Below, in pieces: positions 9,296-18,824 of a stretch of DNA of 64,000 nt. The number at the start of each line of letters is the position of its first letter. Positions within the stretch are counted from its first letter, which is position 1. The stretch spans positions 62,001-126,000 of the forward strand of contig NZ_QOVF01000002.1 of NCBI RefSeq assembly GCF_008365385.1, read 5' to 3'. Origin of the DNA: Halopseudomonas laoshanensis. Its GTDB lineage: Bacteria > Pseudomonadota > Gammaproteobacteria > Pseudomonadales > Pseudomonadaceae. Under the pieces are notes generated by a model. It ran no database searches and was not told the DNA's origin. It worked only from the letters and a program-made list of their open reading frames with translations. The position numbers and the translations under genes were made by a program.

Positions 9296-10561
9296 ATGCG
9301 CCGTTTATCTGCCACCTTGCTGACTGTCACTGCAATTACCTTGAGCGGATGCTCCGGGATGCCCGAAAAAAGCCAGATCTGGTCCAGATCAACTGCATTC
9401 TTCACCCAGTCGAGCGAGATGATTGCCGCGCAGAGCCGGCGCCTTGCCGATTTCGCCGGCAGCCTGGTCGGCAGCAAGGATCAGGCCTTGCTACAGCAGG
9501 AAATCGACGCGTTGTTCGCCCAGCCCTATATTGACCCGCTGACGCTCTACATAGAAGAACACTCGGCCGACGACCGTCGGGCCAAACAGTTGGCTCTGGT
9601 CGCCCAGGAGCGCGACAACCGTTGTGCCGAGATAGCCCAGACCTATGCTGGCCGAGATGCTACCCGGGACAACCTGCAGCGCATGCAACGCGGTTACCTG
9701 ATGTCCTGTCCCGAAGATGTGCAGGATTTCGCCGCTCGCGTCAAACAAGCCAAGCCCACTGAGCGCCCTGCCCCGAGCACTGCTAGCGCTCCTGAAGCAC
9801 CCACTCCTGAGATCGAAATCAGTGCCGCGGTAGAAGAAGCGGTCAGCCGTCGGCAGAACAGCAACTGCTACCTGCTCTTCACCATCAAGAACTACACCCA
9901 GGCACTAAGCGCCTGCCGGCCGATCGCGGAAAGTGGCGACGCCAAGGCACAACACCACATGGCCAGCCTGGAGCGAGCCCGCGGTGATTTTCCTGCTGCC
10001 TTTACCTGGGCCGGGCGCTCTGCCGGCCAGCAACACGCGCCGGGACAGTTGATCCTGGGTCAGCTTTATCAAGCCGGCCAAGGCACAGCCGAAAACAAGA
10101 CCAAGGCGCTGCAGTTGATGCGCCAGGCTGCTGACCAGGGCCTGACCGAAGCCAGTTACCACACCGGCCTGGCCTACAAGGACGGTACAGGCGTTGGCGC
10201 CAGCGTCACCCAGGCCGACAAATATCTGCAACAGGCCGCCAGCCAGGGGCATATGCCTTCACACCTGGCCCTGGCTGAATTGTACGAAAAGCAACAGCCC
10301 AAAACGGCCCGTCACTGGCTGGATCAAGCCGCCCGCAAAGGCTCAGCGGAAGCCCAACTGAAGTTGGCCGACAGTTATGCCGCCGGCGCCAGCAAATCAG
10401 CCGACCAGGAACAAGCCTATATCTGGTACAGCCTGGCCCTACTCAACGGCAACCAACAGGCCAAGGCTGGAATAGAACGTCAGGAAAAGCTGCTGAACGA
10501 GGAACAGTTGGCAGCGGCAAGATCTCGCATCCAGGATGGAATCAACGGCAAATGGGACTAA
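9296..10561 (+). CDS. Sel1-repeat lipoprotein
   Basis: The N-terminus MRRLSATLLTVTAITLSGCSG is a lipoprotein signal with lipobox LSGC, so the 421-residue protein is expected to be envelope-anchored. From about residue 200 there are repeated Sel1/TPR-like helices (AQHHMASLERARGDFPAAFTW, APGQLILGQLYQAGQGTAENKTKA, ASYHTGLAYKDGTGVG, AEAQLKLADSYAAG), a fold used for protein-protein contacts. ATG 9296 is chosen because GGAG at 9286-9289 is 6 nt upstream. Its last 10 bp overlap the start of the second EAL gene, implying co-expression. It may be a periplasmic partner of the flanking Cache-EAL proteins (inference). Confidence 0.88.
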   Translation: MRRLSATLLTVTAITLSGCSGMPEKSQIWSRSTAFFTQSSEMIAAQSRRLADFAGSLVGSKDQALLQQEIDALFAQPYIDPLTLYIEEHSADDRRAKQLALVAQERDNRCAEIAQTYAGRDATRDNLQRMQRGYLMSCPEDVQDFAARVKQAKPTERPAPSTASAPEAPTPEIEISAAVEEAVSRRQNSNCYLLFTIKNYTQALSACRPIAESGDAKAQHHMASLERARGDFPAAFTWAGRSAGQQHAPGQLILGQLYQAGQGTAENKTKALQLMRQAADQGLTEASYHTGLAYKDGTGVGASVTQADKYLQQAASQGHMPSHLALAELYEKQQPKTARHWLDQAARKGSAEAQLKLADSYAAGASKSADQEQAYIWYSLALLNGNQQAKAGIERQEKLLNEEQLAAARSRIQDGINGKWD

Positions 10562-12951
10562 AAACACCGACAAACTTCTGGACGAAGTTGGCGATCATGC
10601 TGGTACTCAGCGTGCTCGTCGGTGTGTTTTTCCTGGGCATTTTGCTGATGTCGTCACTGAATCTGACCTTCGCCCAGAACGCGATGGCCGACCTGCGCCA
10701 ACAACAGATTTCCGATACCTTCTACGCCAACCTCAACCGCATCAACGCCCACCACCAGTTAATGGAGCAGAACACCGCCAACCTGGCGCATGCGGGTGAG
10801 ATGCTCTATCGCGTCCGGCAGCAAAGCGATAGAAAGCAGCAGCTGGAGTACGGCTTGCAATCGGCCCTGACCAATATGCGCGAGGCCTACGGCGCAGAGA
10901 TCTGGTATGGCAGCATTGACAACGTACAAGAGCAACTCTCCGCCTATGGCTACCGCAACAACGGTGGTATCCATATCCAACCTGTGGAAAATCTGTATCA
11001 CATTCAGGACTGGTACCGGCGAATTCTGCCCGAAGCCATGTCCGGTGACAGAAGCACGGGCATGCCGGAGTTCTACTGGACTCCAGCCTACTACAAGGAA
11101 CTGATCGATAACGTGGTGATCAGCCTCACCACTGCCATGCGTGATCCAGAAGGCAAAGTCATTGGCATGGCCTCCACCGATTGGCGTGCCGACGAAATCA
11201 TTGGCCTGGTCAGCCGCGTCGAGGTCACCCCTGGCGCCTTTGCCTTTTTGCTCGACGGCGAAAACCGCAAACTGTCCAGCCTGGCCGCCTCCAGCGACAC
11301 ACCGGACGCTCAGCAAAAGATAGACGCGGTGATCAACAGCGACCTGCACAGCAAACTCACCGGTCCCTTGCCGCAATCAGCGATTATTTCCGGGCGCTTG
11401 CTGGTCGCACCGATGCAGACCATGGAACTGGGCATCAACGACGAAGCACACGCACTGTTTTTCAGCCGCACACAAGCCGGGATGATTTTCGGTGTCGGCG
11501 TACCCCAGGCGGAGATCGACGCCGTCCTTCTGCCGATGCGCGAGAGCAACCTGAAGATTGTCGGACTGGTCAGTGCGCTCACGCTGGGATTATCCGGCAT
11601 CATCTTGCTATTCGTTGCCAACCTGCTTAACCGAGTGCACGTACTGCACACCGATACCCTGACGCAATTACCCAACCGTGAGAAATTGCTGCTGGATCTG
11701 GGCAAGGCCAGTTCCGGGACGCTGTTGTTGGTTAACATTGATTCGTTCAAGGAGATCAACGACTTCTACGGTCATCAGTGCGGCGACCACGTCATCAGTG
11801 AACTGGCAAGCGCGCTGCAGAACTTCCTCAGTGGCCACCCGTCCTGGTCCGCCAGCCGGCTGTATCGCATGCCTGCCGATGAGCTGGCGATCTGGGTACC
11901 GGAAAGCCGCGACACTGCCACGCTGAATCAATTGACCACTGAGTTGCAGGAGTTTGTCGGCGGTCTGTCTTTCACCTGGCTCGACCACCGCATTCCGATG
12001 AACGTCACCCTGGGCGTTGCGACCAGCCTGCAACCCGACGGCACGCAGCAAGCTGACGGACGTCTGCTGACTTCGGCCAATATCGCCTTGAAGTCTGCTC
12101 GACAGAACAAGACCAGTTGCCAGATCTACGATCCCGATCAGAAAACCCGTGAAAGCTACGAACATAACCTGATCTGGGCCAACCGCCTGAAAAAAGCCCT
12201 GGATGAAGGCCGCATCGTGCCGTTCTTCCAGCCGATTCTGGATTTGAAAACCGGCCGCATCGACAAGTTCGAGTGCCTGGCCCGGATGATTGATGAAGAT
12301 GGCCAGCCAATCAGCCCGTTAGAGTTTCTCGCAGTGGCGAAGAAAATTCGCCTCTATCGCTACATCACACGCACCATGGTTCAGCAGTGCTTCAGCCGCT
12401 TCGCTGACAACGACTACGAGTTTTCCTTGAACCTGTCCTGCGAAGATCTGCTCGACCCCGAGCTGATGACCTTTATCGTCAACAGCCTGGAACAAAGCAA
12501 TATCGCACCGCGGGTCATTTTCGAAATTCTCGAGTCCGAAGGTATCGAAAACTATTCAGCCGTCCGTCAGTTCATTGACCGCGTCAAAGAGCTCGGCTGC
12601 CGCATCGCGATTGATGATTTCGGTACCGGCTATTCCAACTTCGAGCATTTGCTGCGCTTGAACGTGGACATCATCAAGATCGACGGCACCCTGGTCAAAC
12701 ATCTGGATACCGACCCTGTGGCCTACAGCGTAGCCCGCGGTATTCAGCAATTCGCTGCCGGGTTGGGCATGCAGACAGTCGCTGAGTACGTACATAGCTC
12801 GGCCATTCTGGACAAGGTGCAATCACTGAATATCGATTTCGCCCAGGGTTATCATGTGGGCAAGCCACTGGCAACGCTGGTAACGGACAATGACAATAGC
12901 CTGGTCAGCGCTCAGGTGCTGCGCTTCAACAGCCGGGCCAGCAGCCTGTAG
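10552..12951 (+). CDS. Membrane Cache-GGDEF(degenerate)-EAL protein, predicted c-di-GMP phosphodiesterase (paralogue 2)
   Basis: This is a 799-residue paralogue of the 6715-9075 product with the same architecture: N-terminal membrane helix (IMLVLSVLVGVFFLGILLMSS), periplasmic Cache region, second helix, GGDEF-like domain and EAL domain. Again the GGDEF site is MPADEL (440-445), while the EAL residues FECLAR (E574), NLSCEDL, EILESEG, DDFGTGYSN, KIDGTLV and TVAEYV are kept. Predicted activity is therefore c-di-GMP hydrolysis. The ATG lies inside the end of the Sel1 gene (10-bp overlap). The periplasmic parts diverge more than the cytoplasmic parts, so the two may answer different signals. Confidence 0.9.
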   Translation: MGLKTPTNFWTKLAIMLVLSVLVGVFFLGILLMSSLNLTFAQNAMADLRQQQISDTFYANLNRINAHHQLMEQNTANLAHAGEMLYRVRQQSDRKQQLEYGLQSALTNMREAYGAEIWYGSIDNVQEQLSAYGYRNNGGIHIQPVENLYHIQDWYRRILPEAMSGDRSTGMPEFYWTPAYYKELIDNVVISLTTAMRDPEGKVIGMASTDWRADEIIGLVSRVEVTPGAFAFLLDGENRKLSSLAASSDTPDAQQKIDAVINSDLHSKLTGPLPQSAIISGRLLVAPMQTMELGINDEAHALFFSRTQAGMIFGVGVPQAEIDAVLLPMRESNLKIVGLVSALTLGLSGIILLFVANLLNRVHVLHTDTLTQLPNREKLLLDLGKASSGTLLLVNIDSFKEINDFYGHQCGDHVISELASALQNFLSGHPSWSASRLYRMPADELAIWVPESRDTATLNQLTTELQEFVGGLSFTWLDHRIPMNVTLGVATSLQPDGTQQADGRLLTSANIALKSARQNKTSCQIYDPDQKTRESYEHNLIWANRLKKALDEGRIVPFFQPILDLKTGRIDKFECLARMIDEDGQPISPLEFLAVAKKIRLYRYITRTMVQQCFSRFADNDYEFSLNLSCEDLLDPELMTFIVNSLEQSNIAPRVIFEILESEGIENYSAVRQFIDRVKELGCRIAIDDFGTGYSNFEHLLRLNVDIIKIDGTLVKHLDTDPVAYSVARGIQQFAAGLGMQTVAEYVHSSAILDKVQSLNIDFAQGYHVGKPLATLVTDNDNSLVSAQVLRFNSRASSL

Positions 12952-13001
12952 CCGCCTGGTCGACTTCAATCAGGTTCACGCCATGAACCAGTACAACAGC
13001 T

Positions 13002-13439
13002 TCAGCGGTAGATGATCTCGCTGCGCATCGGCGCCAGGCGTGCCAGCAGCCGATTTTGCGCGGTGACCGGCACATCCAGAGCCTGCATCGCATCGATCAA
13101 ATCTTCCACCAAGGCATTGAAATCGGCCTCGGTCAGATTCAGGCCCGTGTGGCTGTCACGCATACTGTCGCCGGTATACTCGCAGGGGCCACCGCTTTCC
13201 ACACAGAACTGTTCGATCAGCTTCTGATTAAGCCGGTCGATGTCGGTTTCAGCAAAATGTCCGACGATCTGCGGATTGTCAGAAATATTGATAAGCAGAC
13301 CTTCCACTATCCGCTCTATCCCGGACTGGCCGCCCAGCGCCTGATACAAGCTGTCATCTGTGACCGGTGCCGTTGAACCACAGGCCGAAAGACCAAGGGA
13401 CAGAGTCAGTACTGCCAAACGACGCGGCAAAGGATGCAT
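13002..13439 (-). CDS. Group 1 truncated haemoglobin, exported lipoprotein
   Basis: A truncated globin core (SLYQALGGQSGIERIVEGLL ... SMRDSHTGLNLTEADF) with the conserved proximal His in DSHTGL follows a lipoprotein signal MHPLPRRLAVLTLSLGLSAC. Truncated haemoglobins bind O2 or NO. An exported, lipid-anchored one is unusual because most are cytoplasmic. ATG 13439 is chosen for its GAGG 5 nt upstream. It is the last gene of a four-gene minus-strand operon and starts 7 bp after the DUF3034 stop. Confidence 0.85.
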   Translation of the reverse strand: MHPLPRRLAVLTLSLGLSACGSTAPVTDDSLYQALGGQSGIERIVEGLLINISDNPQIVGHFAETDIDRLNQKLIEQFCVESGGPCEYTGDSMRDSHTGLNLTEADFNALVEDLIDAMQALDVPVTAQNRLLARLAPMRSEIIYR

Positions 13440-13446
13440 AACCACC

Positions 13447-14334
13447 TCAGTAGCTCAACTGCATGGACAGATACACGCCAGTCTGGTTATCCAGCGTGGC
13501 GATCTCGCCCAGGTCGGCCCAGGCGGCGACCAGAGCGAGACGCTTGCTGGGGAAATAGCCGACGAACACATCCTGCCAGTCACTTTCTCCGGCAAATGAC
13601 AGGTTATCGGGCTTTTCCCGGTATTCCACGCCCAGCACCCACTGCGGGCTCAGCAGGACAGCCACACTGCCCTCCTTGAGCAAACTGCGGGCATCGCGCC
13701 GGTCACCGCCAAAGCCCAGCAATCCCGTCTCGTTGGCCCGGCTATAGCGTAAGGTGCCGTTGACCAGCAGGTTGTAGCCAAAGGCTCCTCCCAGTACCAG
13801 CCTGCTGGCCGCCAGATACGCCTCGGTATCACTGTCACGCCGCGCCCCTACCGCTTTGGGAATGGCAAAATTGGTTTGCCGCTTGTATTGCATGCCCAGC
13901 GCCACCTGCGGCAACTGGTCGTAGACCAGATCACCGAACAGGCGCACCTTGGCGCTGAAGATGTCCTGATTCAAGCTGCTCTCAGGTAGCCCGGCGCCCT
14001 TGCTTAAAGTGCTTATATCCAACCGCTGGCGAGCCAGGGACAGCTCAATTCGATTGGCATAGCTGAAGTTCAGGCCAGCGGTGTCCAGCCGATAATCGGC
14101 GGTCTGTACTCGCGTGGCGAAAACATCCCCGCCCCACTCATCGCGGGTTCCGTAGCCAGCCAACACCGCCCAGGGCACCAGGCCACCACCAGCAGCGCCT
14201 TCGATCATGGTGGCGCCACCAGTAGCCAGCAATCGCCCGCCCGGGCTGGTGAAGGCCGACTCGGTCGGGCCGCGCTCGGCCTGCGCCGCAATTGAGCTCA
14301 GGCCGAGCGCCAGCAGTAACCAGGAGCCTTTCAT
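13447..14334 (-). CDS. DUF3034 family outer-membrane-like protein
   Basis: The 295-residue protein has a signal peptide (MKGSWLLLALGLSSIAAQA) and a GGRLLATGG motif near the mature N-terminus, typical of DUF3034. The rest is alternating hydrophobic stretches with an aromatic C-terminus (VYLSMQLSY) ending in Tyr, suggesting a beta-barrel outer-membrane protein. No function is established for the family. The start overlaps the stop of the upstream GGDEF/EAL gene (TGATG), so they are translationally coupled. It may serve as the barrel partner of the haemoglobin lipoprotein encoded next (inference). Confidence 0.8.
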   Translation of the reverse strand: MKGSWLLLALGLSSIAAQAERGPTESAFTSPGGRLLATGGATMIEGAAGGGLVPWAVLAGYGTRDEWGGDVFATRVQTADYRLDTAGLNFSYANRIELSLARQRLDISTLSKGAGLPESSLNQDIFSAKVRLFGDLVYDQLPQVALGMQYKRQTNFAIPKAVGARRDSDTEAYLAASRLVLGGAFGYNLLVNGTLRYSRANETGLLGFGGDRRDARSLLKEGSVAVLLSPQWVLGVEYREKPDNLSFAGESDWQDVFVGYFPSKRLALVAAWADLGEIATLDNQTGVYLSMQLSY

Positions 14335-16643
14335 CAACTGCTGCCCTCTACATCCGTTGTCCGTTGGCTGACCAGCCAGCCTTCCAGCGCCGCGGCCGTC
14401 ACCGGGCGGCTGACAAAGTAGCCCTGCACGGTGTCACAGCCCAAGGTGCGCAGCCACTCCAGGCTCACTGCATTTTCCACCCCTTCGGCAACCACGCGCA
14501 GGCCCATGTTGTGGGCCAGCTCTATGGTTGATTTGACGATTACCGCGTCATCGCTGCCCTCGGCGAGGTCAAGCACGAAGGATTTGTCGATTTTCAGATC
14601 CTGCACCGGCAAGCTCTTCAAGGTTGCAAGCGACGAGTAACCGGTACCGTAGTCGTCCACTGCCAGGCTGAATCCCAGCTCGCGCAAGCGCACCAGGCTG
14701 CGCATGCTTTGCACTGGATCGCGCATCAATGCGCTCTCGGTTATTTCAAAGGACAGGTAGCCCGGAGGGATGTCCTGGGCTTGAAGGATCATGGCGATGC
14801 ACTCGGGGAAGCTCTCGTCATCCAGATCCAGCGCCGAAATATTCATTGCCACCTGCAAGTGGATGTCACGGTCTATCCAGTCGCGCAGCTGTGAGACTAT
14901 CGCTGCCAGCATCCACTGCGTAAGCTTGTGAATACTGCCGGTCTGCTCGGCGAGCAGGATGAACTCGTCAGGCGCTATGGGTCCCAGCTCAGAATGCTGC
15001 CAACGCATCAATGCTTCTACCTGCGTCACCTGCCCGCTGCGCAAGTCCAGCTTGGGCTGGAAGACGACAGCCAGTTCCCTCATCTGAGGGGCAAAATGGA
15101 TGTCGCGGATCAACCGCATGCGGCGCATATAGTCTTCATCACGCTGCGCCTGGTAGACCGCAATGCGTTCCGGTCCAGGCTGTGCATCGGCCGCCGCGAT
15201 GCCCACCTGGCGCAATAATTCATCGGCGTTCGCGCTATGGCGTGGCCACTCGACCACACCCGCGAGCCAGGCCAAGGTCATCTTCACGCCATCCACACGC
15301 AGCGGCGCGCTTAGCTGGGTTATCAGGGCGTCGGTGATGACGACTGCCTGATCCAGCTCCTGTCCATTGAGCACCATGTAAAAGCCCTGCCCCGGGCAAT
15401 AAGACAGCAGGCTGTTGGCTGGTACGCAGTCATGCAATCGCTCTGCGGAGAAACCAATGACCTGGTCATGAAAGTGTTGCCCGCGCGCTTTGAGCACATC
15501 TTCCTCGCCGGCAATAAATAGCATCACCAATACACCTGACTGCTGGCTCGCCAATGCATCAGCCAGGCGCTCGCGGGTCTTGGCCAGATTTCCCAGCCCG
15601 GTCAGCGGGTCGTGGTAGGCATTGTGCGTCAACTGCAGTTCGCGCTCGGCAATCTCCTGGCGCATGGTATCGATACTGCTGGCCAGACGTCCCAGTTCAT
15701 CTGCGCGGGGCAGATGCACTGTACTGGCATAGTCACCCTGGCCAATGCGTCTTGCCGCATCGGCCAGCACCCGGACCGGCCGCGAAAGACTGCCGGCCAT
15801 GGCGTAGGCCGCCAAGGATGAGAGACCTAGTGCCACCAGGGTAATGATGATCAGTTGCCGTTTCAGCTCGTCAAACACCGCCAGCGCTTCGCTCAGCGAG
15901 CTCATTAGTTCAGCTTTGACGCGATAACCGTCCTGCTCCAGCAGGACGATGCGAGTGGATAAAAAAGCGTCTTTCGCTACCTGCTGTACGGATAGCCCAG
16001 CGCCACCGTTATCCAGCGAGGAGTCGTAGCTAGCCAGCGTGCTGACGCGGTCCAGGGGCTGACCATCGCGCATGGCGACAAAGCTGACCTCCAAGCCGCT
16101 CAGGTGCTTCATTTCTTCAGCCAACTCAGCATCCAGACGAAAAGCCATGGCTACTTGACCGATCAGGACTGGCGCCATCACCAAGGCTTCCACCAACAAA
16201 TAGGCGTGTTCATCGATGATCGCGATCAAGGCGTTGTTGTTAAGTTGCTGCGCGGCGCTCAATCGCACCGGCTCACCCACCGTTGGCGTTCGACTTGAAA
16301 CCTTGATAACGCCTTCGGCGTCGAGAAACAACGCCTCGTCAGCGCCTATTCGGCTAGCCTGATTAAGCAGCGCAGAGCGAATGGTTGGCAGATCCCCAGA
16401 TGCCACGGCCTGTTTGAAACCATAGTCGGCGACCAACACTGCGGTAGCACTGGACAACTCCTCCGCCTGCATCTCCAAAATCCGACTGAAGACGTTTGCA
16501 CCCAACTCCAGCTGCTTGTGCGCCTGACGCCCGGCGAAAATATCCGTGGCGCTGTACACCGCGACAAACACGGCGCCCAGCACGACAACCAACAATCCCA
16601 TCAAGAGCAGGATCAGCCGGCTACGTAGCTGCTTAATACGCAT
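14334..16643 (-). CDS. HAMP-GGDEF(degenerate)-EAL protein, predicted c-di-GMP phosphodiesterase
   Basis: This 769-residue membrane protein has two helices (near residues 9-30 and 265-285) framing a periplasmic sensor region, then HAMP (SRPVRVLADAARRIGQGDYAS). Its GGDEF-like domain reads GQGFY at the signature site, so cyclase activity is unlikely. The EAL domain keeps VEALMRW, MNISALDL, FEITESALM, DDYGTGYSS, KIDKSFV and AEGVE, as expected of an active phosphodiesterase. It overlaps the cupredoxin-like gene upstream by 11 bp and the DUF3034 gene downstream by 1 bp. Operon partners with copper-like and haem sites suggest a redox or gas input (inference). Confidence 0.9.
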   Translation of the reverse strand: MRIKQLRSRLILLLMGLLVVVLGAVFVAVYSATDIFAGRQAHKQLELGANVFSRILEMQAEELSSATAVLVADYGFKQAVASGDLPTIRSALLNQASRIGADEALFLDAEGVIKVSSRTPTVGEPVRLSAAQQLNNNALIAIIDEHAYLLVEALVMAPVLIGQVAMAFRLDAELAEEMKHLSGLEVSFVAMRDGQPLDRVSTLASYDSSLDNGGAGLSVQQVAKDAFLSTRIVLLEQDGYRVKAELMSSLSEALAVFDELKRQLIIITLVALGLSSLAAYAMAGSLSRPVRVLADAARRIGQGDYASTVHLPRADELGRLASSIDTMRQEIAERELQLTHNAYHDPLTGLGNLAKTRERLADALASQQSGVLVMLFIAGEEDVLKARGQHFHDQVIGFSAERLHDCVPANSLLSYCPGQGFYMVLNGQELDQAVVITDALITQLSAPLRVDGVKMTLAWLAGVVEWPRHSANADELLRQVGIAAADAQPGPERIAVYQAQRDEDYMRRMRLIRDIHFAPQMRELAVVFQPKLDLRSGQVTQVEALMRWQHSELGPIAPDEFILLAEQTGSIHKLTQWMLAAIVSQLRDWIDRDIHLQVAMNISALDLDDESFPECIAMILQAQDIPPGYLSFEITESALMRDPVQSMRSLVRLRELGFSLAVDDYGTGYSSLATLKSLPVQDLKIDKSFVLDLAEGSDDAVIVKSTIELAHNMGLRVVAEGVENAVSLEWLRTLGCDTVQGYFVSRPVTAAALEGWLVSQRTTDVEGSS

Positions 16644-17295
16644 GTTGCTCTGCAGCCTTGCGGAAGCGCTGTTGCAGCGGTGAAAGGGGTTTTTCCACAG
16701 CGACCGGCGTCGAGGCCACCGGCAACGTCAGTTGCGCGGTCAGGTGCAGATCAAGTTCGCCCAGGCTCACAGGAGCCGCTTCACCCAGGCTGGGATGCCA
16801 CCAGGAGACGGGCAAGTTGCCGCCGGGTAATTGGCTGGCATCGAGCTGGCCCTGGGCATCACTGACGTCATACCAAGGGCTGTCGGTGATCAGAATATAA
16901 CCGACCATGGAGTCATGGATATTGCACCCCAGCACCACCAGGCCGGGCTGCTCGAATGCCACCGGAGGGGCGTCGGTACCTTTGAACAGGCGTAACTCGA
17001 AGCGCTTGGCGGCAGAGAAGGAATAAACGTGGTGGCGCACATCGTCACTATTGGGAAAATCCACCCGGCTGCCGGTACCTACAGCCAGCACGCGCGGCTG
17101 AAACTGCATATCTATCTGGTCCATGACCGCGGGAGCGGCTGGCTTGGGAGCGACCCCATCCACTAGAATGACTACGTCACTCAGTACGTTGCCTTGTTCG
17201 TCGAGCAATTTCAGCGCACTGGCCGAACTCGGCAGACCTATCAGACAAACAGCCATCACCACTGCATTCAAAGCCTGATACCTTGATCTCTGCAT
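16633..17295 (-). CDS. Exported cupredoxin-like (methylamine utilisation-type) protein
   Basis: A signal peptide (VVMAVCLIGLPSSASA) precedes a plastocyanin-like domain. Candidate type 1 copper ligands are His in DVRHHVYSF and Cys, His and Met in LGCNIHDSMVGY, the C-x3-H-x2-M spacing seen in such proteins. It is 220 residues, with a beta-rich tail after residue 150. It is first in the operon with the EAL, DUF3034 and haemoglobin genes and overlaps the EAL gene by 11 bp. A periplasmic electron-transfer or copper-sensing role feeding the membrane EAL protein is plausible but unproven. Confidence 0.8.
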   Translation of the reverse strand: MQRSRYQALNAVVMAVCLIGLPSSASALKLLDEQGNVLSDVVILVDGVAPKPAAPAVMDQIDMQFQPRVLAVGTGSRVDFPNSDDVRHHVYSFSAAKRFELRLFKGTDAPPVAFEQPGLVVLGCNIHDSMVGYILITDSPWYDVSDAQGQLDASQLPGGNLPVSWWHPSLGEAAPVSLGELDLHLTAQLTLPVASTPVAVEKPLSPLQQRFRKAAEQHAY

Positions 17296-17426
17296 AACTA
17301 CTCCGATAAGCAGACAGGTACATCGGATGCATTCGGTCGCGCCATGCAGGCCAGCCCGTTTGGGTAGGCGACCGGATGTTTAGTCGTTAGCATAACGCCA
17401 TTACTTAATTCTGTGCAGGAGTACTT

Positions 17427-18437
17427 ATGTCGAGCCGTGCCATTCCCCTTTCCGTGCTGGATCTGTGCCCGGTGCCGCAGGGTTCCACACCTGCTCAGGC
17501 GCTGCACAATGCGCTTTCCCTCGCCAGGCACGTGGAAGCCATCGGCTACAAGCGCTACTGGGTCGCCGAACACCATAATATGACCGGGATCGCCAGCGCT
17601 GCGACCTCCGTGGTGATGGGCTACCTCGCGGGGGGCACTCAGACCTTGCGGATCGGTTCAGGCGGCATCATGTTGCCCAATCACGCACCGCTGCAGATTG
17701 CCGAGCAGTTCGGTACTTTGGAATCCCTCTATCCGGGGCGGATAGATCTCGGCCTGGGTCGTGCGCCCGGCACAGATCAGGCCACTGCTCAGGCCCTGCG
17801 CCACGGCCGCGGCGACGGTTCGGACTTTCCACAAATGCTTGACGAGCTGCGCCGGCTGTTTGCCGAACCGAAGCCCGGCCAGCGTTTGCGCGCGGTACCC
17901 GGTGCCGGTTTGGCCGTGCCGATCTGGCTGCTTGGCTCCAGCACCTTCAGCGCGCAGTTGGCTGGCCAATTGGGTTTGCCCTTCGCATTTGCTGGACAAT
18001 TTTCTCCCGATTACCTGCATGCCGCGTTGAGCGCCTATCGTGACAGTTTCCAGCCCAGTGCGGAGCTGGAGAAACCGCACGCAATGCTCGGCATCAATGC
18101 CTACGTGGCTGAGAGCCGTGAGCAGGCGCACTTTCTTGCCAGCTCCCACCAACAGGCGTTTCTCAACCTGATTCGCGGTACACCAGGACCTATGCCGCCA
18201 CCGGTAGAAGATATGAGCGAGCTCTGGCTGCCGCATGAAAAACATCAGGTAATGTCTACCCTGGCCGGCACATTGATCGGCGACGAGCAAGCAGTGGCCG
18301 AGCAGTTAGCCGATCTGCTGGAACGTACCGGCGCAAATGAGCTGATTGTCAGCAGCTCAATCTTTGACCAGACTTTGCGCAAAGACAGCTACAGCCGCTT
18401 GATAAAGGTTGCTGCGGGTCTGCAAACTGGCGTTTAA
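17427..18437 (+). CDS. LLM-class flavin-dependent oxidoreductase (luciferase-like)
   Basis: The 336 residues fit the bacterial luciferase-like TIM barrel: [14 protein letters not shown] at the N-terminus, YWVAEHHNM near residue 45 and [13 protein letters not shown] near 75-90, then [14 protein letters not shown]. This is the subgroup of small FMN-dependent monooxygenases that includes E. coli YhbW. The substrate cannot be deduced. ATG 17427 follows AGGAG by 5 nt. It is divergent from the cupredoxin operon, and a tRNA gene follows 59 bp later. Confidence 0.88.
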   Translation: MSSRAIPLSVLDLCPVPQGSTPAQALHNALSLARHVEAIGYKRYWVAEHHNMTGIASAATSVVMGYLAGGTQTLRIGSGGIMLPNHAPLQIAEQFGTLESLYPGRIDLGLGRAPGTDQATAQALRHGRGDGSDFPQMLDELRRLFAEPKPGQRLRAVPGAGLAVPIWLLGSSTFSAQLAGQLGLPFAFAGQFSPDYLHAALSAYRDSFQPSAELEKPHAMLGINAYVAESREQAHFLASSHQQAFLNLIRGTPGPMPPPVEDMSELWLPHEKHQVMSTLAGTLIGDEQAVAEQLADLLERTGANELIVSSSIFDQTLRKDSYSRLIKVAAGLQTGV

Positions 18438-18496
18438 AAAAATAACTTATGAAGGTGTTTGCCGAACTCTGAGCAACTGCTTAGAATGCGCAGCAC

Positions 18497-18570
18497 GCGG
18501 GTGTAGCTCAATGGTAGAGCAGAAGCTTCCCAAGCTTACGACGAGGGTTCGATTCCCTTCACCCGCTCCA
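18497..18570 (+). tRNA. tRNA-Gly (anticodon CCC)
   Basis: A 74-nt cloverleaf with acceptor arms GCGGGTG/CACCCGC, D-stem GCTC/GAGC, anticodon loop TTCCCAA (CCC at 18529-18531), T-arm GAGGG-TTCGATT-CCCTT and an encoded CCA end. One G-A mismatch sits at the top of the anticodon stem. It reads GGG codons. Confidence 0.97.
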
Positions 18571-18824
18571 CTTCTTACCCGCTGCGCTCTTGTAATTTCC
18601 CTATAACTCCTGCTTCACCCCGAATCAGAGTTACGCGTGCTATCTTTTTATAGTGTCGCGCACTTCACGCCTATTTGATCTCATGCAGTTACTCCACCGG
18701 CACCGCAGACCGGTGAGTGCTTGTGCGTTAGCGCACGAGTTGGGGGCGTCCTTGCGCACGCCGCACCGGGATGGAAGCCGATACCCCGGTCACTAACCCA
18801 GCCCATCGTCCCCCGGAGGTCAGC

